A stretch of DNA of 64,000 bases from Streptococcus sp. F0442. Lineage in GTDB: Bacteria > Bacillota > Bacilli > Lactobacillales > Streptococcaceae. Of this stretch, positions 45,907-56,236 are shown in pieces. The DNA lies in contig NZ_KB373314.1 of NCBI RefSeq assembly GCF_000314795.2, positions 269,454 through 333,453 on the forward strand, given 5' to 3'. The first letter of the stretch is position 1. Each line of letters begins with the position of its first letter. A program made the position numbers and the translations under genes. Under the pieces are notes generated by a model. The model ran no database searches. It saw only the letters and a program-made list of their open reading frames with translations, and was not told the DNA's origin.

Positions 45907-48900
45907 TTAGTCTTCTTTTTTGCGTTTTGCAAATCCGAATAATGAGAGACCTGCTAAAGCACTAAAGATTGCAAGACCAGCAGATGAAGATTCTTTTGTT
46001 CCTGTATTTGGAAGTTGTGCAGTAGGATTTTGTGGATCGATATACTTCACTTCTTCTTTCGTTTCTGGAACGATAGGAATCGTTGGCTCTTCTGGTTTTG
46101 GTTGTGGAGTAGGCTGTGGTTGTGGTGTAGGTTGCGGCTGTGGAGTAGGCTGTGGTTGTGGCTCTGGTGTCGGAGTTGGATCCGGCGTTGGAGTTGGTGT
46201 CACAGTCTTCTTGTAGATATGTTGAGTATTTCCATCTTTATCTACAACAGTCTTCACGAAGTCATAACCTGGGATTTCTTTCTTCGGTTGTTCCCCATCT
46301 TCTGTAGGGTTACCTGGGATAGGATCCCCATTTTCGTCTACGTATGAAGTTGTAACTTTTTCATAGACGTGTTCAGTATCACCATTAGGCAATTTCTTCG
46401 TTTCCACAAAGCGGTAACCTGGAATTTCAGCTTTTGGTTCTTCTCCATCAACTGTAGGATATCCTGGGATTTCCTTACCTTCTTTATCAACAAATTTAGT
46501 GATTGGAAGAACAGTTGGTGTGTAAGTTGCAGAAGCTTTTGTTCCATTCACATCTTCACGAACTACTGTTACTGCTGGTGCAGTTCCAGTAAATTCAGGT
46601 TCTGGAGTGAAGGTTACAGTTCCGTCAGCTGCTACTGTGTAAGTACCAACACCTGGAATTGTCTTCGTAGTTGAACCATCTTCAAAGGTTGCTGGAACTT
46701 TGTCATTCATTGGTACACGGCTATCACCTTCTGTAAAGCTTGGTTTACCTGTTTGAGTAGCACCCTTCTTACCAATTGAAGTAACTGGTTCACCTGTTGG
46801 AGCAACTGGTGTTACTGTTGGTGTGTACTTAGCTGTTACTGGTGTACCGTTCTTATCAACACGTTTGACAGTTACGCCTGTACCTGTTCCTGTGAATGAT
46901 TTCTCTGGTACGAAGGTTACAGTACCATCTGGAGCAACTGTATAAGTTCCTTCACCTGGAATAACCTTAGTTGTTGAACCATCTTCGAAGGTTGCTGGAA
47001 CCTCATCATCCATTGGCACACTTGGGTTACCTGGTGTGAAGGTTGGTTTACCAGATTGTGTTTGACCTTGGATGTCTGTAGTAGTCGCAGGTTCTGCTGT
47101 TGGTGTTACCGGTGTTACAGTTGGTGTGTATGTTGCAGAAGCTTTGGTTCCGTTCACATCTTCACGAACCACTGTCACTGCTGGTGCAGTTCCGACAAAT
47201 GATTTCTCTGGTACAAATGTCACTGTTCCGTCTGGGGCTACAGTATAAGTACCAACACCTTCAACTGTCTTAGTAGTTGAACCATCGTCAAATGTTGCTG
47301 AAACTTCATCGTTCAATGGTACTCGGCTGTCACCTTCAGTGAATTCAGGTTTACCTGTTTGAGTTGCACCTTGTACATCTGTAGATACTGCTGGAGTACC
47401 TGTTGGTGTTACCGGTGTTACTGTTGGTGTGTACATTGCTTTCACAACTGTACCATTCTTATCTTGACGTTGAACCACGATACCTGATGCAGTTCCGACA
47501 AATGATTTCTCTGGTACGAAGGTTACTGTTCCGTCTGGTGCAACTGTGTAAGTTCCTTCACCTGGAACAACCTTAGTCGTTGAACCGTCAACAAATGTTG
47601 CAGGTACATCATCGTCCATTGGCACTGCAGGATTTCCTTCTGTGAAGCTTGGTTTGCCTGTTTGAGTAGCACCTTGAATATCAGTTGATGTAGCTGGTTC
47701 TGCTGTTGGAACTACTGGAGTGATGTATGGTGTGTACGTTGTACGTGCATAGGTACCATTTGCATCTTCCATTGAAACGCCTACCGGAAGAACTTCACCT
47801 GAGTATGCTTTGTTAGTTGGAGTGAAGATCACTTCACCTTTCTCTTTATCTACTGTGAAGATACCGATGATATCTCCTGCAGGTGAGAAGGCATCCAATT
47901 GATCAGTTGGGTTACCAGAATCATCGTAAAGTTTCAAGGTTGAAGGGTTCATTGGGGCAATTGGGTCCCCTTCTGTGAAGGTTGGTTTGCCTGTTTGAAC
48001 AATTCCTTGAGGAGCTTCTGATCTAGCTGGTTTTGCTGTTGGAGTGATTGGTGTTACAGTTGGTGTGTAGGTCGCAGAAGCTTTCGTTCCGTTCTTATCT
48101 TCACGAACCACTGTAACTGCTGGTGCTTCACCAACAAAGCGTGGGTCTGGTGTGAAGGTTACAGTTCCATCTGCTGCTACTGTGTAGATACCAACAGTCG
48201 GAATTTCCTTAGTAGTTGAACCATCTTCAAAGGTTGCAGGAACTGCATCGTTCATAGGAACATTTTCATGACCTGCCGTGAAGGTTGGTTTACCTGTTTG
48301 GATTTGACCTTGCTTATCAGTTGAAGTTGCTGGTTCAGCAGTTGGGATTACTGGTGTCACTGTTGGTGTGTAAGTTGCAGTAACTGGAGTACCGTTCTTA
48401 TCAACACGTTTCACTGTTACGCCTGTACCTGTTCCTGTGAATGATTTCTCTGGTACGAAGGTTACAGTTCCGTCTGGAGCAACTGTGTAAGTTCCTTCAC
48501 CTGGAATGGTCTTCGTTGTTGAGCCATCTTCAAAGGTTGCTGGCACATCATCATCCATTGGGATTGCAGGGTTACCAGGTGTGAAGCTTGGTGTACCTGT
48601 TTGTGTTTTACCTTGGATATCTGTAGATATTGCAGGTTCAGCAGTTGGGACAACAGGAGTGATCTTCGGTGTATAGGTTGTTTCAGCAACTGTTCCGTTT
48701 GTATCTTTACCTTGAACCTTAACTGGGACCACATCACCTGAGTAAGATTTATCAGTTGGTGTGAAGGTTACAAGGCCTGTTTCTTTATCAACTGTGAAAG
48801 TACCAATTTCTTTACCTTCTGGTGATTTAGCAACTACAGATTCTGCTGGTTGACCATTTTCATCAAGAAGAGTAATGGTATCTTTGTCAATTGGTGCAAC

Positions 48901-51900
48901 TGGGTCACCTTCTGTGAAGGTCACAGTTCCAGTTTGAACCACACCTTGAGGTGCTTCAGATTCAGCTGGTGTTGCAGTTGGAGTTACTGGTGTCACAGTT
49001 GGTGTGTACTTAGCAGTAACTGGAGTACCGTTCTTATCGACACGTTTAACCGTTACGCCTGTACCTTCTCCAGTGAATGATTTTTCTGGTACAAATGTTA
49101 CGGTTCCGTCTGGAGCAACTGTGTAAGTTCCTTCACCAGGAATAGTCTTGGTTGTTGAGCCATCTTCAAATGTTGCAGGTGTATCATTATCCATTGGAAC
49201 ATTTGGATTACCTGGTGTGAAGGTTGGTGTACCTGTTTGCGTTTGACCTTGTTTGTCAGTAGATGTTGTATCTTCTGCAGTTGGTGTAACTGGTGTTACG
49301 GTTGGTGTATAAGTTGCAGAAGCTTTTGTTCCGTTCTTATCTTCACGAACAACCGTCACTGCTGGAGCTGTTCCAACGAATGATTTTTCTGGTACAAATG
49401 TAACAGTACCGTCTGCTGCTACTGTGTAAGTACCAACACCGTCTACAGTCTTAGTCGTTGAGCCATCATCGAAGGTTGCTGGAACATCATCGTTCATTGG
49501 CACACGGCTATCGCCTTCAGTAAATACAGGTTTACCAGTTTGTGTAGCACCTTGGATATCTGTAGTTTCAACTGGTGTTGCAGTTGGAGTTACTGGAGTC
49601 ACAGTTGGTGTGTACTTGGCTGTGATTTCTGTACCGTTCTTATCCACGCGTTTCACTGTTACGCCTGTAGCAGTTCCAGTGAATGATTTTTCAGGAACGA
49701 AGGTTACTGTTCCATCTGGAGCAACTGTGTAAGTTCCTTCACCATCGACAGTCTTCGTAGTTGAGCCATCTTCGAAGGTAGCTGGAGTATCTTCATCGAT
49801 TGGAACATTTGGATTTCCTTCGGTGAAGGTTGGTTTACCTGTTTGAGTTGCACCTTGGATATCTGTCGATGTTGCATCTTCAGAAGTTGGGACAACTGGA
49901 GTAATCTTAGGTGTGTAAGTTGTTTCTACTGTTGTTCCATTAGTATCAGCTGCTTGAACCTTAACTGGAACTACATCACCTGAGTAAGATTTATCTGTTG
50001 GTGTGAAAGTAACTACACCTGTGTCTTTATCAACTGTGTATGTACCGATCACATCACCTGCTGGTGATTTCGCTTCTACTGATGCCGCTGGTTGACCATT
50101 TTCATCAAGAAGAGTAATGGTATTCTTGTCGATTGGTGCAACTGGGTCACCTTCAGTGAAGGTTACGGTTCCAGTTTGAACCAAACCTTGAGGTGCTTCA
50201 GATTCAGCAGGAGTTGCTGTTGGGGTTACTGGAGTCACAGTTGGTGTGTAAGTCGCAGATGCTTTGGTTCCATTCTTATCTTCACGAACAACCGTTACGG
50301 CTGGCGCTTTACCTGTGAATGATTTTTCAGGGACAAAGGTTACAGTTCCGTCTGCTGCTACTGTGTAAGTACCAACGCCATCCACTGTCTTGGTAGTTGA
50401 ACCATCGTCGAAAGTAGCTGGAACGTCTTCATTCATTGGTACTCGGCTGTCACCTTCAGTAAATTCAGGCTTACCTGTTTGAGTTTGACCTTGTTTACCT
50501 GTTGTTTCAACTGGTGTAGCAGTTGGAGTTACTGGTGTCACAGTTGGTGTGTAAGTTGCAGAAGCTTTGGTTCCGTTCTTATCTTCACGAACAACCGTCA
50601 CTGCTGGCGCTGTTCCGACGAATGATTTTTCTGGTACAAACGTAACAGTACCGTCTGCTGCTACTGTGTAAGTACCAACACCGTCTACAGTCTTAGTCGT
50701 TGAACCATCGTCAAATGTTGCTGGAACATCATCGTTCATTGGCACACGGCTATCGCCTTCAGTAAATACAGGTTTGCCAGTTTGTGTAGCACCTTGGATA
50801 TCTGTAGTTTCAACCGGTGTAGCTGTTGGTTTAACAGGAGTTACAGTTGGTGTATAGGTCGCAGAGGCTTTAGTTCCGTTCTTATCTTCACGGACAACGG
50901 TTACAGCTGGAGCAGTTCCAACGAATGATTTTTCTGGTACAAATGTCACTGTTCCATCTGGAGCTACTGTGTAAGTACCAACACCTTCAACGGTCTTAGT
51001 TGTTGAACCGTCATCAAATGTCGCTGGAACGTCTTCGTTGATTTCAACAGTCTTCTCAACGCCATCAACCGTTACAGTTCCACCCTTGAATTCAGGCTTA
51101 CTTTTTTGTGTAGCACCTTGGATATCTGTTGTTTCTGCTGGTGTTGCAGTTGGTGTTACTGGCAATACTGTTGGTGTGTAGGTTGCAGAAGCTTTGGTTC
51201 CATTCTTATCTTCTCGGACAACGGTTACAGCTGGGGCAGTTCCCACGAATGATTTTTCTGGTACAAATGTAACAGTACCGTCTGCTGCTACTGTGTAAGT
51301 ACCAACACCTTCTACTGTCTTAGTTGTTGAACCATCGTCAAATGTCGCTGGAACATCTTCGTTGATTTCAACAGTTTTCTCAACGCCATCAACTGTTACA
51401 GTTCCACCCTTGAATTCAGGTTTACCTGTTTGAGTTGCACCTTGAACATCTTTTGTTTCAGCTGGTGTTGCTGTTGGGGTTACTGGAACGATTTCTGGTG
51501 TGTAAGTTGTATCCACCTTGATACCGTTTGAACTTTCAGCTTGAACCTTAGCTGGGGTTACTTTACCAGTGTATGATTTGTCTGTTGGTGTGAAGGTTAC
51601 TTGCCCTGTTGCTGGATCAATAGAGAAAGTACCAATTTCAGTTGTACCATCTTCAGCAAAGGCTGGTGTGCTTGAAACTTCGTTACCATCTTTATCTAGC
51701 AATGTGTAGCTATTGTCTTTAATGGTAATAGCTTTATCTTCACCATTTACTTGAACAGTAGTTCCTGCAAAGGTTGGTGTTCCTGTTTGTGTTGCACCTT
51801 GGATATCTTTAGAAGTTGCTGGGTTTGCAGTTGGAACTGCTGGCACAACAGTTGGTGTGTAGGTCGCATCTGAAGTAATGGTTGCAGTCTTACCATTAGC

Positions 51901-54900
51901 ATTTGTAATAGTAGCAGTTGCCTGAACAGTAACTCCTTTTGCAGTACCAACAAAGTCTTTTTCAGGTGTGAAGGTCACCGCTCCTGTAGTAGGATCGATT
52001 GTATAGCTACCTTCACCTGCTACTGTCACAGTTGTTTCATCAGTTGGTTGACCAGTTGCGGGATCCACCAATTTCTTGCTTGTGATTTTAGCAGTCTTAT
52101 CATTACTCAAATCAAAGGTTGGTGTTTGGGTTTGAGGAACGTTTTGAACATCCGCAGAAACCTTGTCTGTAGGAGTCACTGTGATTGGTGTGACAGTTGG
52201 AGTGTACTTAGCTGTTGCAGTCTTGATGTAGTCCTGTTGGATCTTACCATCTTTATTTCTACCAACTGGCGCTGACAATGAAACATCCACACCTTTGGCT
52301 GTACCAGTAAAGCTTGGGTCTGGAGTGAAGGTTACTTCACCCGTTGAAGGATTAATCGTATAAGTTCCTTCCCCTTCAACTGTTACAGATGGCGCATCAG
52401 TAGTGAGACCTGTGGCAGGATCCACCAACTTAGCAGGATATTCTGCACTTGGAGTGATTGCAATCTTGTCACCATTTGAGTTAGTCGCAGTTGTGTTAAA
52501 GGTCGGAGTTTCTTTTTGAGTCGCACCTTGAACATCAGTCGAAGTTTTGTCAACTCCTTCGATTTCAATTGGAGTGACTGTTGGAACGTATTGACCATCC
52601 ATGGTATTCAACTGACCATTAATGTTTGGTTCTTGATCTGGGAATTTTGTTGACCAACCAGTATCGTAACCGTTGTTATCTGAACGACGGATAGAAATAC
52701 CATCAGCTGTTCCAAGGAAGTTATCTTCTGGGATAAATTCAACGTCTACGTCCTTACCATTGGCAGTAATCTTGTACTTACCTTGTCCTGGAACGACATA
52801 GTAACCATCCGCATCAAGAGTTGCTCGGTTACCATCTTTATCAACGATGTATGGTTCTACCGTTTCGTCAATAACGGCACTAGAATTAAGCTCATACTTG
52901 TGTTCTCCACGTGCTGTAAAGGTTACAGTTGCAGTTTGCTTCGCCCCTTGAGGACCACTTGTTTCCTTGAATTCCCCTTTTGGTGGGTGCGTAATTTGAG
53001 TTCTGAAGTCTTCCACTTCCCCTGAGAAGGCCATACCAGTTGGGCTCTCAATCTCGGTAGCTTTCTTGGCAATACGAACACGAGCACCTAGTTCTTTAAC
53101 GCTAGGGTCGATATAAGTCTTGCTATTTGCAAAGGTCAACTCAACAGTGCCATCTTGTGTAATTGTAGCGAGATTTGAGCGTTCATCCTCATCGAATTTA
53201 CCATTTTGGTTAAAGTCTACCCAACCATAGATATGTGCTTCTGAAGCTCCATCTGTATGAGCTTCTACTGTCAGCTTGTAATTACCTGGGCGTGTACGGT
53301 CCATCTTGATCATCTCATTGGTTGTACCTTTAAGCTCATCTGGAAGCAATTGGTCAATTCCTTCATCGGCCGTAGTTGCCTTATCATCACCGAACCAGTC
53401 AAGAGAAGTATTTTCATCCATATCAGGACTCACGTTACCAAGATACGGTTGATTTACTTTAGCTCCAGTAACACCGTCTACAGTTGCAATGGTATGCATA
53501 GCTTTTCCGTATGACTCAGGAGCGTCCCCTTCATCAATTGGGAAGAATCCTAGCATTGCTGACTGTTTACCACCTGAAGCGACATAAAGCCCCACTTCAG
53601 AGGCACCACGCGTCATAACGATTGGAACAGTATAATTACCTGCAGAAATGTTAGGTCCAAAGATACCGGTTCCTAGACCACCTGTAACTTGGTCAGGATT
53701 TCCAAAATACTTCCAAGCTACTGGTTTCTTTTCTGGTCCAACTTCAGTAGATCTACGAAGTTGGTTTAAGTTGGTATTATTAAATTTAGGATTAGGTCCA
53801 AAAAGATTTTCAGTATCTTGTGGTGAATATGTTTCAGAAGTACTTGGTCTGGTATACTTTTTCCATTCTCCAATATGCTGCCAACCTTGTCCGTTGGTAG
53901 TGAACATAACTAATTCACCTGGGTTAGCAGACTCCCCATCAGCCATAACAATAGCTGGCTTAACTGTCTTACCTCGGAAGGTTGCAGAGATTTCAAACTG
54001 AACTCCAATATTTCCACCATTCAAAGCTGAACTTATGGTAGTCTTCTTGGTTTTCGTATCAATATTCTCAAATCTGATTTCAGTCCAATTATTTTGGGGA
54101 TCAGCGATGACTTTGGCTTCTTCACCATCGTTAAAAGCTTGCTTAGCAGCATTTGAAGTGACTCCACTTACATAACCATTTTTTGCATTTGGATCATAGG
54201 TTGCTTTTTCTGCTTCTGTAGCCCCTTGATTTTCCATCCGTTTCTTATAGATTTCAGTCGCTTGGAATGGTTTCAAGGATTTGACTTTTACAGTAACTAC
54301 ATAACCAGGCATGATTTCCTTGGTATAGGTAGACCCAACTTGAAGAGCCATTTTTTCTTCTAAGTTCTCAGTTGGTTTAACTTCACTTTTAGGAACTAAT
54401 ACTGTAGTAGTTCCTGTCCAGTTAGCTACATCTCCAAAGTCCAACCATGAGATCTGGCTAGCCATAGATTTGGCATCAACATTTGTTGTAAAGCCAGGTT
54501 TTTCAACTTTTGGAGTTGAAGTTGCATCCTCAACATCATCTGCAATCAAGTTTGGATCATTGGCATCACCCAATGCACGGCGATTACGACGTTTAGGACC
54601 AGAAGTTTCTGCTGTCACAGCAGTAGTTTCAGTAGCTGGAGCTTCGACACCTGCAGCTACTTCTTTTTTCTTATCTGTTGTAGTTGCTTCTGCTGCCTTG
54701 TTTGCTGGCGTAGTTGCTTCTAATTTTGGTGTTGCAGTGGTTGATGTTGCTGGTGCAGTCGAGGCTGCAGACGCTGCTGTGCTTGTGCTACTTGCTTGAC
54801 TAGTTGAAGCAGGCGCTGTTGAAGTTGCGGCTGCCGTAACAGCTGGGCTTGCTTCATACGTTGTCGCTGCTGTACTAGTAGTTTCAGCAGTTGATGTTGC

Positions 54901-55113
54901 TGAAGTTGCTGTAGCTGTTGACGCTTCAGGCGCCTCTGATGCTGCCGTAACAGCTGCTACACTTTCACTCGTCGTATCTGTATTTTCTTCTGCGGCTGCA
55001 CTTGCTGCTGTACCAACCATAACAAGTGTTCCCAATAGTACTGAGCAAACACCCACATTCAGTTTACGAATTGAGAATCTGCTAATACGATCATTAAATA
55101 AGTCTTTCCCCAT
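45907..55113 (-). CDS. giant CshA-type fibrillar adhesin, LPXTG-anchored
   Basis: 3068 residues. YSIRK-type signal (FSIRKLNVGVCSVLLGT, 13-29) with cleavage near AASAAAEE; an Ala/Thr/Ser-rich stretch (about 45-190); a non-repeat ligand-binding region (about 200-700) with NGQGWQHIGEW, a GEVEDFR module and VDFNQNGKFDEDE; about 20 CshA-type repeats of ~100 residues (each with 'DGTVTFVPEKSF.GT' and ending YTPTVTPV.PT); two MucBP-like units; a Pro/Gln/Thr-rich wall spanner; and sorting signal LPNTG (3034-3038). CshA fibrils bind fibronectin and oral partners. GGAGG precedes the ATG. It lies between folA and thyA with its own terminator. Confidence 0.93.
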   Translation of the reverse strand: MGKDLFNDRISRFSIRKLNVGVCSVLLGTLVMVGTAASAAAEENTDTTSESVAAVTAASEAPEASTATATSATSTAETTSTAATTYEASPAVTAAATSTAPASTSQASSTSTAASAASTAPATSTTATPKLEATTPANKAAEATTTDKKKEVAAGVEAPATETTAVTAETSGPKRRNRRALGDANDPNLIADDVEDATSTPKVEKPGFTTNVDAKSMASQISWLDFGDVANWTGTTTVLVPKSEVKPTENLEEKMALQVGSTYTKEIMPGYVVTVKVKSLKPFQATEIYKKRMENQGATEAEKATYDPNAKNGYVSGVTSNAAKQAFNDGEEAKVIADPQNNWTEIRFENIDTKTKKTTISSALNGGNIGVQFEISATFRGKTVKPAIVMADGESANPGELVMFTTNGQGWQHIGEWKKYTRPSTSETYSPQDTENLFGPNPKFNNTNLNQLRRSTEVGPEKKPVAWKYFGNPDQVTGGLGTGIFGPNISAGNYTVPIVMTRGASEVGLYVASGGKQSAMLGFFPIDEGDAPESYGKAMHTIATVDGVTGAKVNQPYLGNVSPDMDENTSLDWFGDDKATTADEGIDQLLPDELKGTTNEMIKMDRTRPGNYKLTVEAHTDGASEAHIYGWVDFNQNGKFDEDERSNLATITQDGTVELTFANSKTYIDPSVKELGARVRIAKKATEIESPTGMAFSGEVEDFRTQITHPPKGEFKETSGPQGAKQTATVTFTARGEHKYELNSSAVIDETVEPYIVDKDGNRATLDADGYYVVPGQGKYKITANGKDVDVEFIPEDNFLGTADGISIRRSDNNGYDTGWSTKFPDQEPNINGQLNTMDGQYVPTVTPIEIEGVDKTSTDVQGATQKETPTFNTTATNSNGDKIAITPSAEYPAKLVDPATGLTTDAPSVTVEGEGTYTINPSTGEVTFTPDPSFTGTAKGVDVSLSAPVGRNKDGKIQQDYIKTATAKYTPTVTPITVTPTDKVSADVQNVPQTQTPTFDLSNDKTAKITSKKLVDPATGQPTDETTVTVAGEGSYTIDPTTGAVTFTPEKDFVGTAKGVTVQATATITNANGKTATITSDATYTPTVVPAVPTANPATSKDIQGATQTGTPTFAGTTVQVNGEDKAITIKDNSYTLLDKDGNEVSSTPAFAEDGTTEIGTFSIDPATGQVTFTPTDKSYTGKVTPAKVQAESSNGIKVDTTYTPEIVPVTPTATPAETKDVQGATQTGKPEFKGGTVTVDGVEKTVEINEDVPATFDDGSTTKTVEGVGTYTVAADGTVTFVPEKSFVGTAPAVTVVREDKNGTKASATYTPTVLPVTPTATPAETTDIQGATQKSKPEFKGGTVTVDGVEKTVEINEDVPATFDDGSTTKTVEGVGTYTVAPDGTVTFVPEKSFVGTAPAVTVVREDKNGTKASATYTPTVTPVKPTATPVETTDIQGATQTGKPVFTEGDSRVPMNDDVPATFDDGSTTKTVDGVGTYTVAADGTVTFVPEKSFVGTAPAVTVVREDKNGTKASATYTPTVTPVTPTATPVETTGKQGQTQTGKPEFTEGDSRVPMNEDVPATFDDGSTTKTVDGVGTYTVAADGTVTFVPEKSFTGKAPAVTVVREDKNGTKASATYTPTVTPVTPTATPAESEAPQGLVQTGTVTFTEGDPVAPIDKNTITLLDENGQPAASVEAKSPAGDVIGTYTVDKDTGVVTFTPTDKSYSGDVVPVKVQAADTNGTTVETTYTPKITPVVPTSEDATSTDIQGATQTGKPTFTEGNPNVPIDEDTPATFEDGSTTKTVDGEGTYTVAPDGTVTFVPEKSFTGTATGVTVKRVDKNGTEITAKYTPTVTPVTPTATPVETTDIQGATQTGKPVFTEGDSRVPMNDDVPATFDDGSTTKTVDGVGTYTVAADGTVTFVPEKSFVGTAPAVTVVREDKNGTKASATYTPTVTPVTPTAEDTTSTDKQGQTQTGTPTFTPGNPNVPMDNDTPATFEDGSTTKTIPGEGTYTVAPDGTVTFVPEKSFTGEGTGVTVKRVDKNGTPVTAKYTPTVTPVTPTATPAESEAPQGVVQTGTVTFTEGDPVAPIDKDTITLLDENGQPAESVVAKSPEGKEIGTFTVDKETGLVTFTPTDKSYSGDVVPVKVQGKDTNGTVAETTYTPKITPVVPTAEPAISTDIQGKTQTGTPSFTPGNPAIPMDDDVPATFEDGSTTKTIPGEGTYTVAPDGTVTFVPEKSFTGTGTGVTVKRVDKNGTPVTATYTPTVTPVIPTAEPATSTDKQGQIQTGKPTFTAGHENVPMNDAVPATFEDGSTTKEIPTVGIYTVAADGTVTFTPDPRFVGEAPAVTVVREDKNGTKASATYTPTVTPITPTAKPARSEAPQGIVQTGKPTFTEGDPIAPMNPSTLKLYDDSGNPTDQLDAFSPAGDIIGIFTVDKEKGEVIFTPTNKAYSGEVLPVGVSMEDANGTYARTTYTPYITPVVPTAEPATSTDIQGATQTGKPSFTEGNPAVPMDDDVPATFVDGSTTKVVPGEGTYTVAPDGTVTFVPEKSFVGTASGIVVQRQDKNGTVVKAMYTPTVTPVTPTGTPAVSTDVQGATQTGKPEFTEGDSRVPLNDEVSATFDDGSTTKTVEGVGTYTVAPDGTVTFVPEKSFVGTAPAVTVVREDVNGTKASATYTPTVTPVTPTAEPATTTDIQGQTQSGKPTFTPGNPSVPMDDEVPATFEDGSTTKVIPGEGTYTVAPDGTVTFVPEKSFTGTGTGVTVKRVDKNGTPVTAKYTPTVTPVAPTGEPVTSIGKKGATQTGKPSFTEGDSRVPMNDKVPATFEDGSTTKTIPGVGTYTVAADGTVTFTPEPEFTGTAPAVTVVREDVNGTKASATYTPTVLPITKFVDKEGKEIPGYPTVDGEEPKAEIPGYRFVETKKLPNGDTEHVYEKVTTSYVDENGDPIPGNPTEDGEQPKKEIPGYDFVKTVVDKDGNTQHIYKKTVTPTPTPDPTPTPEPQPQPTPQPQPTPQPQPTPQPKPEEPTIPIVPETKEEVKYIDPQNPTAQLPNTGTKESSSAGLAIFSALAGLSLFGFAKRKKED
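46510..52990 (-). repeat. ~300-360-bp tandem repeat array in the adhesin gene
   Basis: About 20 in-frame repeats encode CshA modules. Repeats 7 and 11 (about 50560-50850 and 49310-49610) give the same protein sequence but differ by scattered silent changes. Repeats 5 and 6 share an insert (VTVDGVEKTVEI) found nowhere else. A longer repeat type starting SEAPQG...VQTG recurs as units 9, 13 and 16. This suggests duplication of multi-unit blocks. Confidence 0.8.
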
Positions 55114-55318
55114 CTAATGGACCTCCATTTTTTTCTATAGTTTAACTTTCTTTTTTTATTGAATAGTTTTCTTCCAAACCTTATCTATTTTAACAAAACA
55201 CGAATGATTTTCAAAACATTTTGACTCAAAAATGAGTAAAAATTTATAGCTTTATTCGTTTTAAATTCAAAACTATTTTCCTATTAAATAAAGGGCTTGA
55301 AAAACCTTTATTTTATCA

Positions 55319-56158
55319 CTAAATCGCAAGATCGAACTTTAATTGTGGCTTCACTGGATCGTAATCGACCAGTTCAAAATCTTCTGGTTTGATGTCAAAG
55401 AAATTGGTTCCATCTGGCACATTCAAGACCAGGTGCGGTTGACAATCAGAAGGCTCGCGACGGAGCAATTCTTCTGCCTGTTCAAATTGATTATCATAAA
55501 TATGAAGATTATTAATAAAGTAAAAGAATTTTCCGACCTTCCAGCCAAAGTGTTTGGCAATCATCATCTGTAGCGCTACATACTGCATGGCGTTGATATG
55601 GTGGGCCACCAACATATCATTCGAACGTTGGGTTAAGGTCGCATCTAGATAGATTTCTCCTTCCACGCGCCTCACGTCAAACATGGTTTGGAAAGCACAT
55701 GGCAGAAGACCTTCTGTCTCTTCAAAGGCATCATAATCCCAAAGCGAGATAATATTGCGGCGATTCCAGGGATTGGCTTCTAATTGTTTGAGGATTTTAT
55801 TGGTAATGTCATGCTTTTTGACCACCGCACCATAGCGCTGACCGATGGTACGACTATCCCCTACTTCCCAGTCATTCCAATAATGGACATTGTACTTTTC
55901 TTCTAAGACATCTAAACGATTGGACTGGTCTTGGTAAATCCAGAGCATCTCTTTGATAGCTGATTTAATAGCAATAGGACGAAGGGTCGTAATGGGAAAC
56001 TCGCCTTTTGCAAGATTAAACTCCATAAAGGCACCCGTGATGTATTTGGAGTTGGCAGTTCTACCATCCTTGTATTTAGGTCGGGCCTGTTCCGACCAAA
56101 CACCTTCTTCCATGATTTTCCGAATATACTCTTTAAAAATCGTATCTGCTTTTGTCAT
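55319..56158 (-). CDS. thyA: thymidylate synthase
   Basis: 279 residues. Converts dUMP to dTMP with methylene-tetrahydrofolate. Active Cys154 in [42 protein letters not shown] and [13 protein letters not shown]. Together with folA it runs the dTMP cycle; the two are separated by the adhesin gene. Confidence 0.97.
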   Translation of the reverse strand: MTKADTIFKEYIRKIMEEGVWSEQARPKYKDGRTANSKYITGAFMEFNLAKGEFPITTLRPIAIKSAIKEMLWIYQDQSNRLDVLEEKYNVHYWNDWEVGDSRTIGQRYGAVVKKHDITNKILKQLEANPWNRRNIISLWDYDAFEETEGLLPCAFQTMFDVRRVEGEIYLDATLTQRSNDMLVAHHINAMQYVALQMMIAKHFGWKVGKFFYFINNLHIYDNQFEQAEELLRREPSDCQPHLVLNVPDGTNFFDIKPEDFELVDYDPVKPQLKFDLAI

Positions 56159-56206
56159 ATCTCCTCCTTTAATCTACTATTGCCTACATTATATCACAGG
56201 ATAAAG

Positions 56207-56232
56207 AAAAAAGGAGAGGCAAATCTCCTTTT
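56207..56232 (-). terminator. terminator after glcK
   Basis: AAAAGGAGA/TCTCCTTTT stem with a 6-base loop and T-run on the minus strand, between glcK and thyA. Confidence 0.8.
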
Positions 56233-56236
56233 AATC

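Noticed and set aside
45920..46216. Plus-strand Gly/Val/Cys-rich frame
   Set aside because: Antisense of the Pro/Gln wall-spanning repeats; composition is a by-product of the repeats.
46510..52990. Regular repeats suggesting a CRISPR array
   Set aside because: The period is ~300 bp or more, all in frame inside one long CDS, with no short repeat/spacer structure and no cas genes.
54470..54799. Plus-strand 109-codon Ala/Val/Ser-rich frame
   Set aside because: It is the reverse reading of the Ala/Thr/Ser-rich adhesin N-terminus; no ribosome site.
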